64,000 bases of DNA, from the NCBI GenBank assembly GCA_963735065.1, contig CAVTJL010000001.1, positions 248,001-312,000 on the forward strand, read 5' to 3'. Made by a program: the position numbers and the translations under genes. This DNA is from CAVTJL01 sp963735065 (GTDB taxonomy: Bacteria; Pseudomonadota; Alphaproteobacteria; Geminicoccales; Geminicoccaceae). The notes beneath the pieces are model-generated. The model searched no databases and was not told the origin of the DNA. It saw only the letters and a program-made list of their open reading frames with translations. Below are positions 33,628-45,842 of this stretch, piece by piece (within the stretch, counting starts at the first letter, position 1; every line of letters begins with the position of its first letter).

Positions 33628-34932
33628 ATGCAGCCCGACCTGATCATTCGCCGCGCCAACCTGCCCTCGGGCGAGCGAGGCGTGGACATCCTCATTCAGG
33701 ACGGCCTGATCGCCGAGATGGGCCCCGCCATCGAGGCGGCGGCCCGCGAGGAGATCGACGCTACGGGCCGGCTCGTCACCCCGCCCTTCATCGACTGCCA
33801 TTTCCACATGGACGCGACCCTGTCGCTGGGCCTGCCACGCCTCAACCGCTCGGGCACGCTGCTCGAAGGCATCGGCCTCTGGGGCGAGCTGAAGCCGCTC
33901 TTGACGGTCGAGGCCGTGGCCGAGCGGGCGCTCGCCTATTGCGACATGGCGGTGGCCCAGGGCATCGGCGCCATCCGCAGCCATGTCGATGTCTGCGACG
34001 ACCGGCTGATCGGCGCCGAGGCGCTGCTCGAGGTGCAGCGGCGCGTGAAGCCCTATCTGGAGCTGCAGCTCGTGGCCTTCCCCCAGGACGGGCTCTATCG
34101 CTCGCCGGGTGCCCGGGAGAACCTGCTGCGCGCCCTCGACATGGGCATCGACATCGTGGGCGGCATCCCGCACTTCGAGCGCACCATGGAGGACGGCCGG
34201 CGCTCGGTGACCGAGCTTTGCGAGATCGCGGCCGAGCGCGGGCTCATGGTCGACCTGCACTGCGACGAGACCGACGACCCCCTCTCGCGCCACATCGAGA
34301 GCCTGGCCTACGAGACGCAGCGCCTCGGGCTCGGCGGACGGGTCGCCGGCTCGCACCTCACCTCCATGCACAGCATGGACAACTACTATGTCTCGAAGCT
34401 GCTGCCGCTGATCGCCGAGGCCGGTGTCGCCGCGATCGCGAACCCGCTCATCAACATCACGCTGCAGGGCCGCCACGACACCTACCCCAGGCGGCGCGGC
34501 ATGACCCGGGTGCCGGAGATGCTGGCCCAGGGCATCGAGGTGGCGTTCGGCCACGATTGCGTCATGGACCCCTGGTACTCGCTGGGCTCGGGCGACATGC
34601 TCGAGGTCGCGCACATGGCGGTGCACGTGGCGCAGATGACCAGCCTCGACGGCATGGCCGCCTGCTTCGACGCGGTGACGCGGCGTCCGGCCCGGATCCT
34701 CGGCCTGGACGGCTACGGGCTCGAGCCCGGCTGCCGCGCCGATCTCGTCGTCCTGGAGGCGGCCGATCCGATCGAGGCCATCCGCCTCAAGGCCGCGCGG
34801 CTGCAGGTCGTGCGCGGCGGCCGCACCATCGCCTCCAGCCCGCCACGCACGGCGCGCCTGGACCTGCCCGGGCGCCCGACCGAGGTGGCGTTGACGCGCC
34901 GACCGCAGGCAGGTGCCGCCGGCGCCGGCTAG
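33628..34932 (+). CDS. Cytosine deaminase-like metal-dependent amidohydrolase
   Basis: 434 residues; ATG 33628 after an AGGA site. The frame stays open upstream, but that part is low-quality sequence. Metal and active-site residues are collinear with E. coli CodA: DCHFHMDAT, VDLHCDETDD, GSHLTSMHSMDN and FGHDCVMDPWYSLGSGDML. The residue after the metal Asp is Cys instead of Asp, a position that affects base recognition in CodA. So it probably deaminates or hydrolyses a cyclic nitrogen compound other than, or in addition to, cytosine. Its stop overlaps the convergent HPF-like gene. Confidence 0.87.
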   Translation: MQPDLIIRRANLPSGERGVDILIQDGLIAEMGPAIEAAAREEIDATGRLVTPPFIDCHFHMDATLSLGLPRLNRSGTLLEGIGLWGELKPLLTVEAVAERALAYCDMAVAQGIGAIRSHVDVCDDRLIGAEALLEVQRRVKPYLELQLVAFPQDGLYRSPGARENLLRALDMGIDIVGGIPHFERTMEDGRRSVTELCEIAAERGLMVDLHCDETDDPLSRHIESLAYETQRLGLGGRVAGSHLTSMHSMDNYYVSKLLPLIAEAGVAAIANPLINITLQGRHDTYPRRRGMTRVPEMLAQGIEVAFGHDCVMDPWYSLGSGDMLEVAHMAVHVAQMTSLDGMAACFDAVTRRPARILGLDGYGLEPGCRADLVVLEAADPIEAIRLKAARLQVVRGGRTIASSPPRTARLDLPGRPTEVALTRRPQAGAAGAG

Positions 34933-35513
34933 ACCCGGCTCATCCGCTGCTGCTCGCCGATGCGACGAACCGAGCTCGCCTGCGGGCCCATCGGACCGTC
35001 CTGCGCCGAGCGCGTGCAGGCGACCTCCATGCCCACCGCGAGCTCATCGAATTCCAGGCCCTGGAGCGCGCGCGGCGTGAAGTGCAAATCGGGGCTGCCG
35101 CCCACCTCGACGAACCCGTACGCCTGGTCGGGAAAGAGGTGGACGATGCGGCCCGTCTGGAGCTGATCTGCGCCGCGGGCCTTGGTCTCGCCCCGGCGCA
35201 GCTGCGCGTAGTCCTCGATCTGTCGCTCGAGCGCGTCGAACACCTCGACCACGACATGAGCGACGCCGTCCTTGGTGTCGCGCGGCATCTGCTCGCGACG
35301 GCTGACGAGCCGTTGACCGGGAACGTCGAGCTCGACAGCCAGCGAGAGCGCATTCTTGCCGCTGCCGGCGCTCTTGTGGGGGATGGAGACGACCACCCGA
35401 CAGGCCAAGATGTCCCGGCAGAGCCGCTCGAGCCGACCGGCTCGCTCGCGCACCCGCGCCTCCAGCGCGTCCGACCTCGCGATATTCTGGAAGGTGATCT
35501 GCAAGGGGATCAT
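34929..35513 (-). CDS. Ribosome hibernation factor (HPF/RaiA)-like protein fused to a cold-shock domain
   Basis: 194 residues; ATG 35513 has GGAGG at good spacing. Residues 1-~110 resemble the S30AE/HPF domain (PLQITFQNIARSDALEARVR, then the RVVVSIPHKSAGSGKNAL strands). Residues ~125-190 are a cold-shock OB fold: TGRIVHLFPDQAYGFVEV with the aromatic RNP1-like strand, then DLHFTPRAL. HPF proteins sit in the 30S channel of resting ribosomes; the added RNA-binding fold could extend contacts to mRNA or rRNA. It converges with the amidohydrolase gene and overlaps its stop. Confidence 0.8.
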   Translation of the reverse strand: MIPLQITFQNIARSDALEARVRERAGRLERLCRDILACRVVVSIPHKSAGSGKNALSLAVELDVPGQRLVSRREQMPRDTKDGVAHVVVEVFDALERQIEDYAQLRRGETKARGADQLQTGRIVHLFPDQAYGFVEVGGSPDLHFTPRALQGLEFDELAVGMEVACTRSAQDGPMGPQASSVRRIGEQQRMSRV

Positions 35514-36050
35514 CGAGCCTGCCTCCGCAATCGGTGAGCCGGTCGGCTCGGCTCCCAGGCGTCGCATCCCCGGCCACCTCCCATCGTCCCACCGGAGCGG
35601 CGCTAGGGCCAGCTCCGGCATCGCGGCCGGCGAGGCACGACGAAGCCCAGCCGAAAGATATCTTGGGGCTGGCGATGGGCGGCGCCAGATGGAGGGCCAC
35701 ACGATCGGGCTCTTTCCTGCACGCTGGAAGGCGCCCCGCCTGGGCGCATCGGTCTGCTCGGGTATTTCGGAGCGAATAACGTGAGCAGAACGTAATTTCG
35801 CACCTTTCGGGTGAGCACCTCCCACGGCTGGGTCCGTATCCCGGATAGACGCCTGACAACGCTCACGCCCGACAGCAGCACAGCCTTGCGGCAGGTGCAT
35901 GGCAGGTGACCGCGATACACTATACGCGCGAAATTCGACCTGTCGGACAATAAGCCCACTTGGCTCGAAACGGCGGATATGCGAGCATCCATAGCTGGCG
36001 GTTTTCGATTACGAAAATCTAAGAACAACTGATATCTGTGTCTGGACCCG
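35514..36050. other. 537-base intergenic region with lower GC toward its end
   Basis: No convincing coding frame is seen. The last ~200 bases are clearly richer in A/T than the rest of the window and probably hold the helicase promoter. An imperfect inverted repeat lies at 35772-35801 (GCGAATAACGT against ACGTAATTTCGC). The sequence GTGAGCA occurs at 35781-35787 and again about 30 bases on. It serves two divergent genes (HPF-like and helicase). Confidence 0.5.
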
Positions 36051-39392
<3,342 letters not shown>

Positions 39393-41042
39393 GCGCGATC
39401 GCCAGCGGCAGAAGCGGCAGAGCGGCCAGCACGAGGCCGGTGACGCCGGCGAGCCGGCGGTCGCCGCTCACCGCCAGGGCCAGGGTCTCGGTCGCGAGCG
39501 TCCGGAACCGACCGGCGCCGATCAGCAGCGTCGGCAGATATTGGGCCACGCTGACGCTGAACCCGATCGCGAAGGCGACCAGAATGGGCGTCCTCAGCAG
39601 CGGCAGCTTGACGCGGGCCCACACGGCGCCCTGCCCTCGCCCGAGCGTTCTGCCCACCGCCACGAGGCGGCGGTCGAGGCGCCGATAGGGGTCGCGTAGC
39701 ATCAAGAAGGTGTAGGGCAGCACGAAGACGAGATGCGACCAGACGAGCGCCGGCCAGCTCGCGTCGATGCCGAGATCGAGAAAGAGGATCTCGAGCCCGA
39801 ACAGAAACGACACCTGAGGAACGAGCAGCGGCAGATAGACGAGCCATAGCGCGCGCGGCGCGCGGCCATGCGCTCGCCCTTCGGTCTCGTGCTCGAGACA
39901 CCCGAGGCTTGCGGCCAGCGCCACGACGGCGCTCGCGAGCGCGATCCCGATGGTGGTGCCGAGCGGGCCGGCCAGGGCGGGCAGCTGGCCCGTCACGGTG
40001 CGCAGATCGAGCCCTTGCGGCAGCAGCCGCGGGAAGGGCCATGGCCCGGCGATCGACCAGGCGGCCAGCGCCAGGATCGAGAGGATGCCCGCGCCGAGCA
40101 TCAGGGCCACGGCAGCGCCACCGACCCACCGATAGATCACCTCCGCACGCGGGCCCGATGCCGAGGCCGCCCACGCACGGCCCCAGCGACGCGCCAACGC
40201 CTCGAGGCCCGCCAGCACCAGAGCGGTGACGGCCACGAGGACGAGCAGGAGAAGGGCACCGGCGCTCGCCTCGAGCCGCCGGTCCAGATCGACGGCCTGG
40301 AACCAGTCGAGGAGGAGGACGGCGAAGGTCGGGGGCGCGTTCGGGCCCAACACGATGGCGACGTCGACGACCGAGAGCCCGAAGACGAGCACGGCCAGCG
40401 TCGGCAGGCGGACGAGCGGCCAGATCGCCGGCAGCGCCACCTTGAGCCAGGCGCCTGCCGGGCCGCAGCCCAGCGTGCGGGCTGCCGCCAGAGGATGCTC
40501 CAGGCCCCGCTGCTCTTGGGCTGCGAGGATGGCCAGGAGGAGAAACGGCGCCTCGCGGAGCCCGAGGCCGATCGCGAGCGCCACGCCCCAGGGGTCCTGC
40601 AGCGTGGGAAGGTCGGGCGGCTGATGCAGGCCGGTGGCCCAGGGCGAGAGCAGTCGGAAGAACAGCCCCGACGGTGCGACGAGGAACGCGAAGCCCGTTG
40701 CGGCGGCAAGATGCGGAACCGCAAGCAGCGGTGCGAGGAGCGGCCGGACCCAGCGGAGCGCCGCCCGACCATGCAGGGTCGCGGCGGCGGCAATCGCGAG
40801 CAGGAGCGCCAGCAGCGTCGCAGCGACGCCGGAAAAGAGGCTGAGCGCCAGCGCGAGGCCGAGCCCCGGCTCGGCCGCCAGCGCGCGCCACGGCGCCAGG
40901 CTCAGCGTCGCATGGCCGAGAGCCGGCAGCCAGCCGAACGCGGGAAGGACGGTGGCGACGAGCCCGGCTGCGACGGGGCCCAGGAAGAGGGCCACCGTCA
41001 GGGCGGGCGCGAGGCGCAGCAAGGGGGCGCCGCCGGAGGCCC

Positions 41043-42245
41043 TCAGCTCGCGAATCGCACCCGCCAGGCCTTCTGGAGCAGCACCATCCAGGAAGGATGC
41101 GGCTCGGGCAGGACCGGCACCAGCTTCTCCGGCGGCAGCGTCGCCGGCCCGAGGTCGAGACCGGCGAACAGCCTTCTTTCCGCTGCCGTGAGCTTTTCCA
41201 CGTCCAGCACGGTCGGATCCCCCCAGAACCGGGGATCCTCCTTTCTCGCCTGCGCCTCGGGGGAGAGCAGAAAATCGGCCACCACCATGGCACCCTCCTT
41301 GTGCGCCGCGTTGAACGGGATCGCCACGAAGTGGGTGTTGCCGATGCTGCCCTTCGCGAAGATCGCCGTGCGCACGCTCTTGGGCAGACGGCCCGCGAGG
41401 ATCAGGCTCGACGCCTCGGCCGGATTGAAGCTCATCGAGAAATCGAGCTCGCCGTCGGCCAGGAGCTGGTGCTGGGCCTCGTAGGAGCTGGGATAGGTCC
41501 GCCCTGCCCGCCAGAGATGAGGGTTGAGCGCCTCGAGCCAGGCGAAGAGGCGGGCCGACTGCTGCCCGATCGCGGCCTCCGTGACCGGCTTTTCGAGCCG
41601 TGCCGGGTCGGCGATCGTCTCGTAGAGGATCTGCTTCAGGAAGGTGACGCCCACGAAGTCCGGCGGCGCCGGGTAGGCGAAGCGCCCCGGATGGGCGCGG
41701 CACCAGGCGAGCAGGCTCTCGGCGCTGCGCGGCGGCTCGGGCACCCGCTCCTGATCGTAGAGCAGGACGAACTGCGCCATGCCCCAGGGGCTCTCATAGC
41801 CCTCCGTCGGGATCGTGAAGTCGACGAGGGTCGTGGGCTTGCCCACCGTGTCGACCAGGGAGAAATTCGGCAGGTCGCGCGCGAAGGGCCCGAAGAGCAG
41901 GCCCTTCTCCTTCATCGCCGCGAAGTTCTGGCCGTTGATCCAGACGAGGTCGACGGCACCGCCGCTGCCGCGGCCCGCCTCCTTCTCGGCCAGCACGCGG
42001 CTCACCGCCTCGGCCGTGTCCGTCAGCTTGACCTGAACGAGCCCGACGCCGAACCGGGCGCGAAGCTCGGCACCTGCCCAGCCGATATAGTCGTTGATCT
42101 GCGGCGAGCCGCCCCAGGCATAGAAATAGACCGTCTGGCCACGGGCATGCTCGCGCACGGCTGCGAAATCACGCGCCTGGGCATCGCGCGCGGCCACGAG
42201 GAGCGAAGCCGACCCGAGAAGAAGGCTGCGGCGGCTGAGATCCAT
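41043..42245 (-). CDS. ynjB: ABC transporter substrate-binding protein, YnjB-like
   Basis: 400 residues; ATG 42245 has GGAG upstream. The signal peptide (SRRSLLLGSASLLVAARDAQA) is Tat-like. The YnjB pattern is visible in QTVYFYAWGGSPQINDYIGW, AVDLVWINGQNFAAMKEKGL, ESPWGMAQFVLLYDQERV and HFVAIPFNAAHKEGAMVVAD. Family members are periplasmic binders of poorly known solutes. The order binding protein then fused permease matches ynjBC of E. coli. The glutamine-synthetase-like gene 93 bases upstream may belong with it. Confidence 0.85.
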   Translation of the reverse strand: MDLSRRSLLLGSASLLVAARDAQARDFAAVREHARGQTVYFYAWGGSPQINDYIGWAGAELRARFGVGLVQVKLTDTAEAVSRVLAEKEAGRGSGGAVDLVWINGQNFAAMKEKGLLFGPFARDLPNFSLVDTVGKPTTLVDFTIPTEGYESPWGMAQFVLLYDQERVPEPPRSAESLLAWCRAHPGRFAYPAPPDFVGVTFLKQILYETIADPARLEKPVTEAAIGQQSARLFAWLEALNPHLWRAGRTYPSSYEAQHQLLADGELDFSMSFNPAEASSLILAGRLPKSVRTAIFAKGSIGNTHFVAIPFNAAHKEGAMVVADFLLSPEAQARKEDPRFWGDPTVLDVEKLTAAERRLFAGLDLGPATLPPEKLVPVLPEPHPSWMVLLQKAWRVRFAS

Positions 42246-42338
42246 GACGGCTCCGGAGACGTGAGGGGCGGAGCCGATGCTAGCGCGAGCGGCAGCGGCG
42301 TCATGGGCTTGCGCCATAACAAGGGCGTGATGCCGGCC

Positions 42339-43703
42339 TCACGCCCGCTCGAAATAGCGCACGAGCTCCCAGTCGGTGACGGCCGCGTCGTACTGCGCCT
42401 GCTCCCAGCGCGCGGCATGCACATAGTGCTCGATCACCTCGTCGCCGAAGGCCGCGCGCATGGTCGAGGAGCCGTCCAGGAGCGCCACGGCATCGTGCAG
42501 CGTGTGCGGCACCGACGGCACCGCGGCGGACTTGTAGGCGTCGCCCGAGAAGGGAGGCTCGAGCTCGAGCCGCTCCTCGATGCCGTGCAGCCCGGCGGCC
42601 AGAAGGGCAGCGAAGGCGAGATAGGGGTTCACATCGGCGCCGGGGATACGGCACTCGACCCGTGTCCCGGGCCCGTGGCCGATGACGCGGAAGCCCGCCG
42701 TCCGATTGTCGCGGCTCCAGACGACGTTGGTGGGCGCGAACGAGCCCGCCTGGAAGCGCTTGTAGGAGTTGACGTAGGGCGCAAGAAAATAGGCGAGCTC
42801 GCGCGCCACCGCGAGCTGGCCCGCCAGGAAGTGGCGGAAAAGCGGGGTGACGCCGTCCGCTGCGGACGGGTCCGCGAAGGCCGGCGTGTCGTCCTTGGCG
42901 TGCCAGAGCGAGCTGTGGATGTGGCTGCTGTTGCCGGCGAGCTCCTTTTTCCACTTCGCCATGAAGCTCACCGCCCGGCCCTGCTGCCAGGCGATCTCCT
43001 TCACGCCGTTCTTGTAGACGACGTGGCGGTCGGCCATCTCGAGCGCGTCGGCATAGACGAGGTTCAGCTCCTGCTGCCCCGGCCCCCATTCGCCCTTGCT
43101 CTCTTGGACGGGAATCCCCGCCCCCTCCATGCCGTTGCGGATCGCCCGCAGCAGCGGCTCGACCTTGGTGGTCTGAAGGATGTGATAGTCCTCGATGTAC
43201 CAGCCGGAGGTGCGCAGATCCTGATAGCGCTTGTCGCGGCAGCCGCGGAAATCCTCGTCGAAGAGATAGAACTCGAGCTCGGAGGCCATCTTGGCGCCGA
43301 GGCCGCGCTCGGCCAGGCGTGCCAGCTGCCGCTTGAGGATGGCTCTCGGGCTGATCGCCAGCTCCTCGCCGTGATGGTCCAGCACGTCGCTCAGGACGAG
43401 CACGGTGCCGTCGAGCCAGGGGATGCGGCGCATGGTCCCGAGGTCGGGCCGGAGCAGGAAGTCGCCATAGCCCTTGTCCCAGGACGCGGCCTTGAAGCCC
43501 GGAACCGGCTCCATCTCCATGTCGACCGTGAGGAGGTAGTCGCAGGCGTGCCACTCGTCCTTCACGGTCTCGAGGAAGTGGCGGCCCGTGACCCGCTTGC
43601 CGATGAGACGGCCCTGCATGTCGGTGAACGCCGCCACCACCGTGTCGATCTCGCCACAGGCGACGAGATCGCCGAGCGCCTCGATGTCGATCTTGCCGAG
43701 CAT
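42339..43703 (-). CDS. Glutamine synthetase family protein (gamma-glutamyl-amine ligase type)
   Basis: 454 residues; ATG 43703 with GGAAGGA ahead. Catalytic features of the GS fold are intact: LGAKMASELEFYLF, ESKGEWGPGQQELNLVYADA, NSSHIHSSLW, NVVWSRDNRTAGFRVIG and RVECRIPGADVNPYLAFAA. The length and sequence are closer to PuuA-like gamma-glutamyl ligases than to housekeeping GlnA. It would use ATP to couple glutamate with ammonia or an amine. With YnjBC upstream in the transcript direction, uptake and glutamylation of an amine is a reasonable guess. Confidence 0.85.
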   Translation of the reverse strand: MLGKIDIEALGDLVACGEIDTVVAAFTDMQGRLIGKRVTGRHFLETVKDEWHACDYLLTVDMEMEPVPGFKAASWDKGYGDFLLRPDLGTMRRIPWLDGTVLVLSDVLDHHGEELAISPRAILKRQLARLAERGLGAKMASELEFYLFDEDFRGCRDKRYQDLRTSGWYIEDYHILQTTKVEPLLRAIRNGMEGAGIPVQESKGEWGPGQQELNLVYADALEMADRHVVYKNGVKEIAWQQGRAVSFMAKWKKELAGNSSHIHSSLWHAKDDTPAFADPSAADGVTPLFRHFLAGQLAVARELAYFLAPYVNSYKRFQAGSFAPTNVVWSRDNRTAGFRVIGHGPGTRVECRIPGADVNPYLAFAALLAAGLHGIEERLELEPPFSGDAYKSAAVPSVPHTLHDAVALLDGSSTMRAAFGDEVIEHYVHAARWEQAQYDAAVTDWELVRYFERA

Positions 43704-43829
43704 GGGGTCCTTCCGTCGTTGCAGGCCGAGCCGCGTCCATGAAGCACCCTTGGCCCCCTGCCGCAACGGCGAGCCCTGTGCTAGGCAGCGGGCCGCACAA
43801 GGATCACCGGCGTCGAGCGAGCACATGCC

Positions 43830-44612
43830 ATGTTCGTCCTGAGCAAGCTCCTCGGCTGGCTCCTTACGCCCAGCAACCTACTGGTCGTTCTGGTCTTCCT
43901 CGCCTGCCTGAGGCGGCAGCGGCGTGGTCGGCGCAACATGCTGGCGCTGTCGCTCGCTGGGATCCTGCTCGTCGTGGGCGTCCTTCCGGTGGACGAGATC
44001 CTGATCCGCCCGCTGGAGGACCGCTTCCCGCGGCCGGCCGAGCCACCGCCCCACGTCGATGGAATCATCATCCTGGGCGGCGCCGTCAATCCCGACATCA
44101 CCGCCTTCCGCCACGCGATCACGGTCAACGAGCATGCCGAGCGGCTCATGGCCGCGGTGACGCTGGCACGACGCTACCCCGAAGCCGAGCTCGTTCACAC
44201 CGGCGGCTCCTCGGAGATCCTCCCGGATGGCGCCACCGAGGCGCAGGTCGCCGATCGATGGTTCACCGAGGCGGGCATCGCCCCAGGCCGGATCGTCCTT
44301 GAGGACCGCTCGCGCAACACCCGGGAGAACGCCGTCTTCAGCAAGGAGCTCGTGAAGCCGACGCCGGGGCAGGTCTGGCTGCTGGTCACCTCGGCCGCGC
44401 ACATGCCACGATCGGTCGGCATCTTCCGCCGCGTCGGCTGGACCGTGGTGCCGTGGCCCGTCGACTACGAGACCGGACCGCACCTCGAGATGCAGCTCAG
44501 CCGGTCGGTCGCCGATCGACTGACCGTGATCGACGACGCGGCCCACGAGTGGGTGGGCCTCGTCTACTACTACCTCAGAGGCTGGACGCCGAGCCTGTTC
44601 CCAGGCCCCTGA
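43830..44612 (+). CDS. YdcF/ElyC-like (DUF218) envelope protein
   Basis: 260 residues from ATG 43830. Two N-terminal membrane segments (WLLTPSNLLVVLVFLACLR and MLALSLAGILLVVGVLP) anchor a periplasm-facing DUF218 domain. Domain motifs are DGIIILGGAV, the ELVHTGGSSE strand, RSRNTRENAVFSKEL and VTSAAHMPRSVGIFRRVGW. ElyC in E. coli affects envelope polysaccharide and peptidoglycan precursor supply at low temperature. It is divergent from the GS-like gene and convergent with the small gene at 44628. Confidence 0.88.
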   Translation: MFVLSKLLGWLLTPSNLLVVLVFLACLRRQRRGRRNMLALSLAGILLVVGVLPVDEILIRPLEDRFPRPAEPPPHVDGIIILGGAVNPDITAFRHAITVNEHAERLMAAVTLARRYPEAELVHTGGSSEILPDGATEAQVADRWFTEAGIAPGRIVLEDRSRNTRENAVFSKELVKPTPGQVWLLVTSAAHMPRSVGIFRRVGWTVVPWPVDYETGPHLEMQLSRSVADRLTVIDDAAHEWVGLVYYYLRGWTPSLFPGP

Positions 44613-44627
44613 CCGGCTCCAAGCGCC

Positions 44628-44802
44628 TCACTTCGGCGGATAGGCGGTGGCCCGATGGATCAGGCCGAAGATCATGGCCACCCCGAAGAGGAACAGGAGA
44701 AGGCCGGCCACGTACATCATCGAGTTCGTGCGCCCCGCTCGCGAGCAGCAGCCCCACGATGCTGAGAATCCCCATGATCGCCCCGAACACGCAGCTCGCC
44801 AT
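44628..44802 (-). pseudogene. Small two-helix membrane protein, one frame break
   Basis: ATG 44802 (with a GGGGGAA run upstream) opens ASCVFGAIMGILSIVGLLLA, a membrane helix. One base in a GGGG run near 44742-44746 shifts the frame. Skipping it gives RTNSMMYVAGLLLFLFGVAM, then IFGLIHRATAYPPK and a stop at 44628-44630. The rebuilt protein is about 57 residues with two helices. It lies downstream of the DUF2189 gene on the same strand. I do not recognise the family. As read, only the first helix is in frame with the start. Confidence 0.5.
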
Positions 44803-44864
44803 CGAATCGTTCCCCCAGAAATAGCTGTCGGTGTCCGTGGAAAGAGCGCCGGCGCGCAGTGCCG

Positions 44865-45653
44865 TCAAGCCTCGGGAAAGGCCACGAGGTCGCGATAGGC
44901 GTGCCAGGTGGCGTGGCCGATCAGCGGCAGCGTCAGGACCAGGCCCACATAGAGCGTGGCAATGCCCGCCGCCGTGAAGACGACGATGAGCGCCGCCCAA
45001 AAGAGCATCGGCACGAGATTGACCTGCACCGCGCGCACGCTCGTGGCGATGGCGTCGATGACGTTGGCGTCCTCGCGATCGAGCAGCAGGGGAATGCTGA
45101 TGGCGCTGATCGAGAAGGCGATGAAGGCGAGCACGGCGCCGACCACGGTGCCGATGACGAGAAAGGGCAGGCCGGCGCCGGTGAGGAACGTCTGCACGAT
45201 CAGGTGCTCGAACGACGGCGGCTCGAGGCCGTAATAGAGCAGGAACAGCAGCGCCGCGAGGCGGGCCCAGGCGAACATCAAGAGAAGCAGCGCCATGCCC
45301 ATGAGGGCGAGCTGGCTGCCATTGCGTCGGTAGGCCGCGAGCGCATGGGCGAGCGTGGTCCGTTGGCCCGTCTCGCCGCGCCGACTGGCCTCGTAGAGAC
45401 CGACCGTCAGGATCGGGCCGACGATCAGGAAGCCCGCCGCCAGGGGCAGGATCAGATAGATCATCCCGCCCAGAAAGAGTCCGAGCGTCAGCACATAGCC
45501 GGTCACCGCGGCGAGCAGGCCGTAGCCGAGGCTGATCAGGGGTGTCGCGCGGATATCGCGGAGCCCGGCCTCGAGCCATCGCCATGGCCGATCGAGCTCG
45601 ATCCGGCGGATCACCGGCATCGGGCGAGCGAGCACCGGAACGGATTCGGCCAC
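44865..45653 (-). CDS. DUF2189 family integral membrane protein
   Basis: 262 residues from GTG 45653 (ATG 45620 is an alternative start). Multiple hydrophobic segments are spaced as in DUF2189: PLISLGYGLLAAVTGYVLTL, LILPLAAGFLIVGPILTVGL, then GSQLALMGMALLLLMFAWAR and others. Motifs are GPILTVGLYEASRR near residue 80 and HATWHAYRDLV at the end. Function unknown. Genes of this family often lie near cytochrome oxidase operons in alphaproteobacteria, as here, divergent from ccoN across 189 bases. Confidence 0.85.
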   Translation of the reverse strand: MAESVPVLARPMPVIRRIELDRPWRWLEAGLRDIRATPLISLGYGLLAAVTGYVLTLGLFLGGMIYLILPLAAGFLIVGPILTVGLYEASRRGETGQRTTLAHALAAYRRNGSQLALMGMALLLLMFAWARLAALLFLLYYGLEPPSFEHLIVQTFLTGAGLPFLVIGTVVGAVLAFIAFSISAISIPLLLDREDANVIDAIATSVRAVQVNLVPMLFWAALIVVFTAAGIATLYVGLVLTLPLIGHATWHAYRDLVAFPEA

Positions 45654-45728
45654 GGTTTTTAACCCCCCATCAGACGCACCACAAAGGCCCAGACTCAGCC
45701 CCTTAGCGTGAAGCCTCGTCCATCAACC

Positions 45729-45742
45729 TTGACTTAGATCAA
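45729..45742 (+). promoter_or_regulatory. FNR/FixK-type binding box upstream of ccoN
   Basis: TTGACTTAGATCAA matches the TTGAT-N4-ATCAA consensus with one change. Its centre lies about 107 bases before the ccoN start, consistent with a promoter activated from around -40. The FixK-like regulator encoded at 55612 is the obvious candidate to bind it. It also faces the divergent DUF2189 gene. Confidence 0.8.
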
Positions 45743-45842
45743 TGTCGCACCATGAGCGCCAGCCCCATAGCTCCAGCGCGCCGGTGAGCATCCGTCCGAC
45801 GGATGCTGGTCCGGCGTCTGGCCGGTGGGGGAAGGAGAGATC

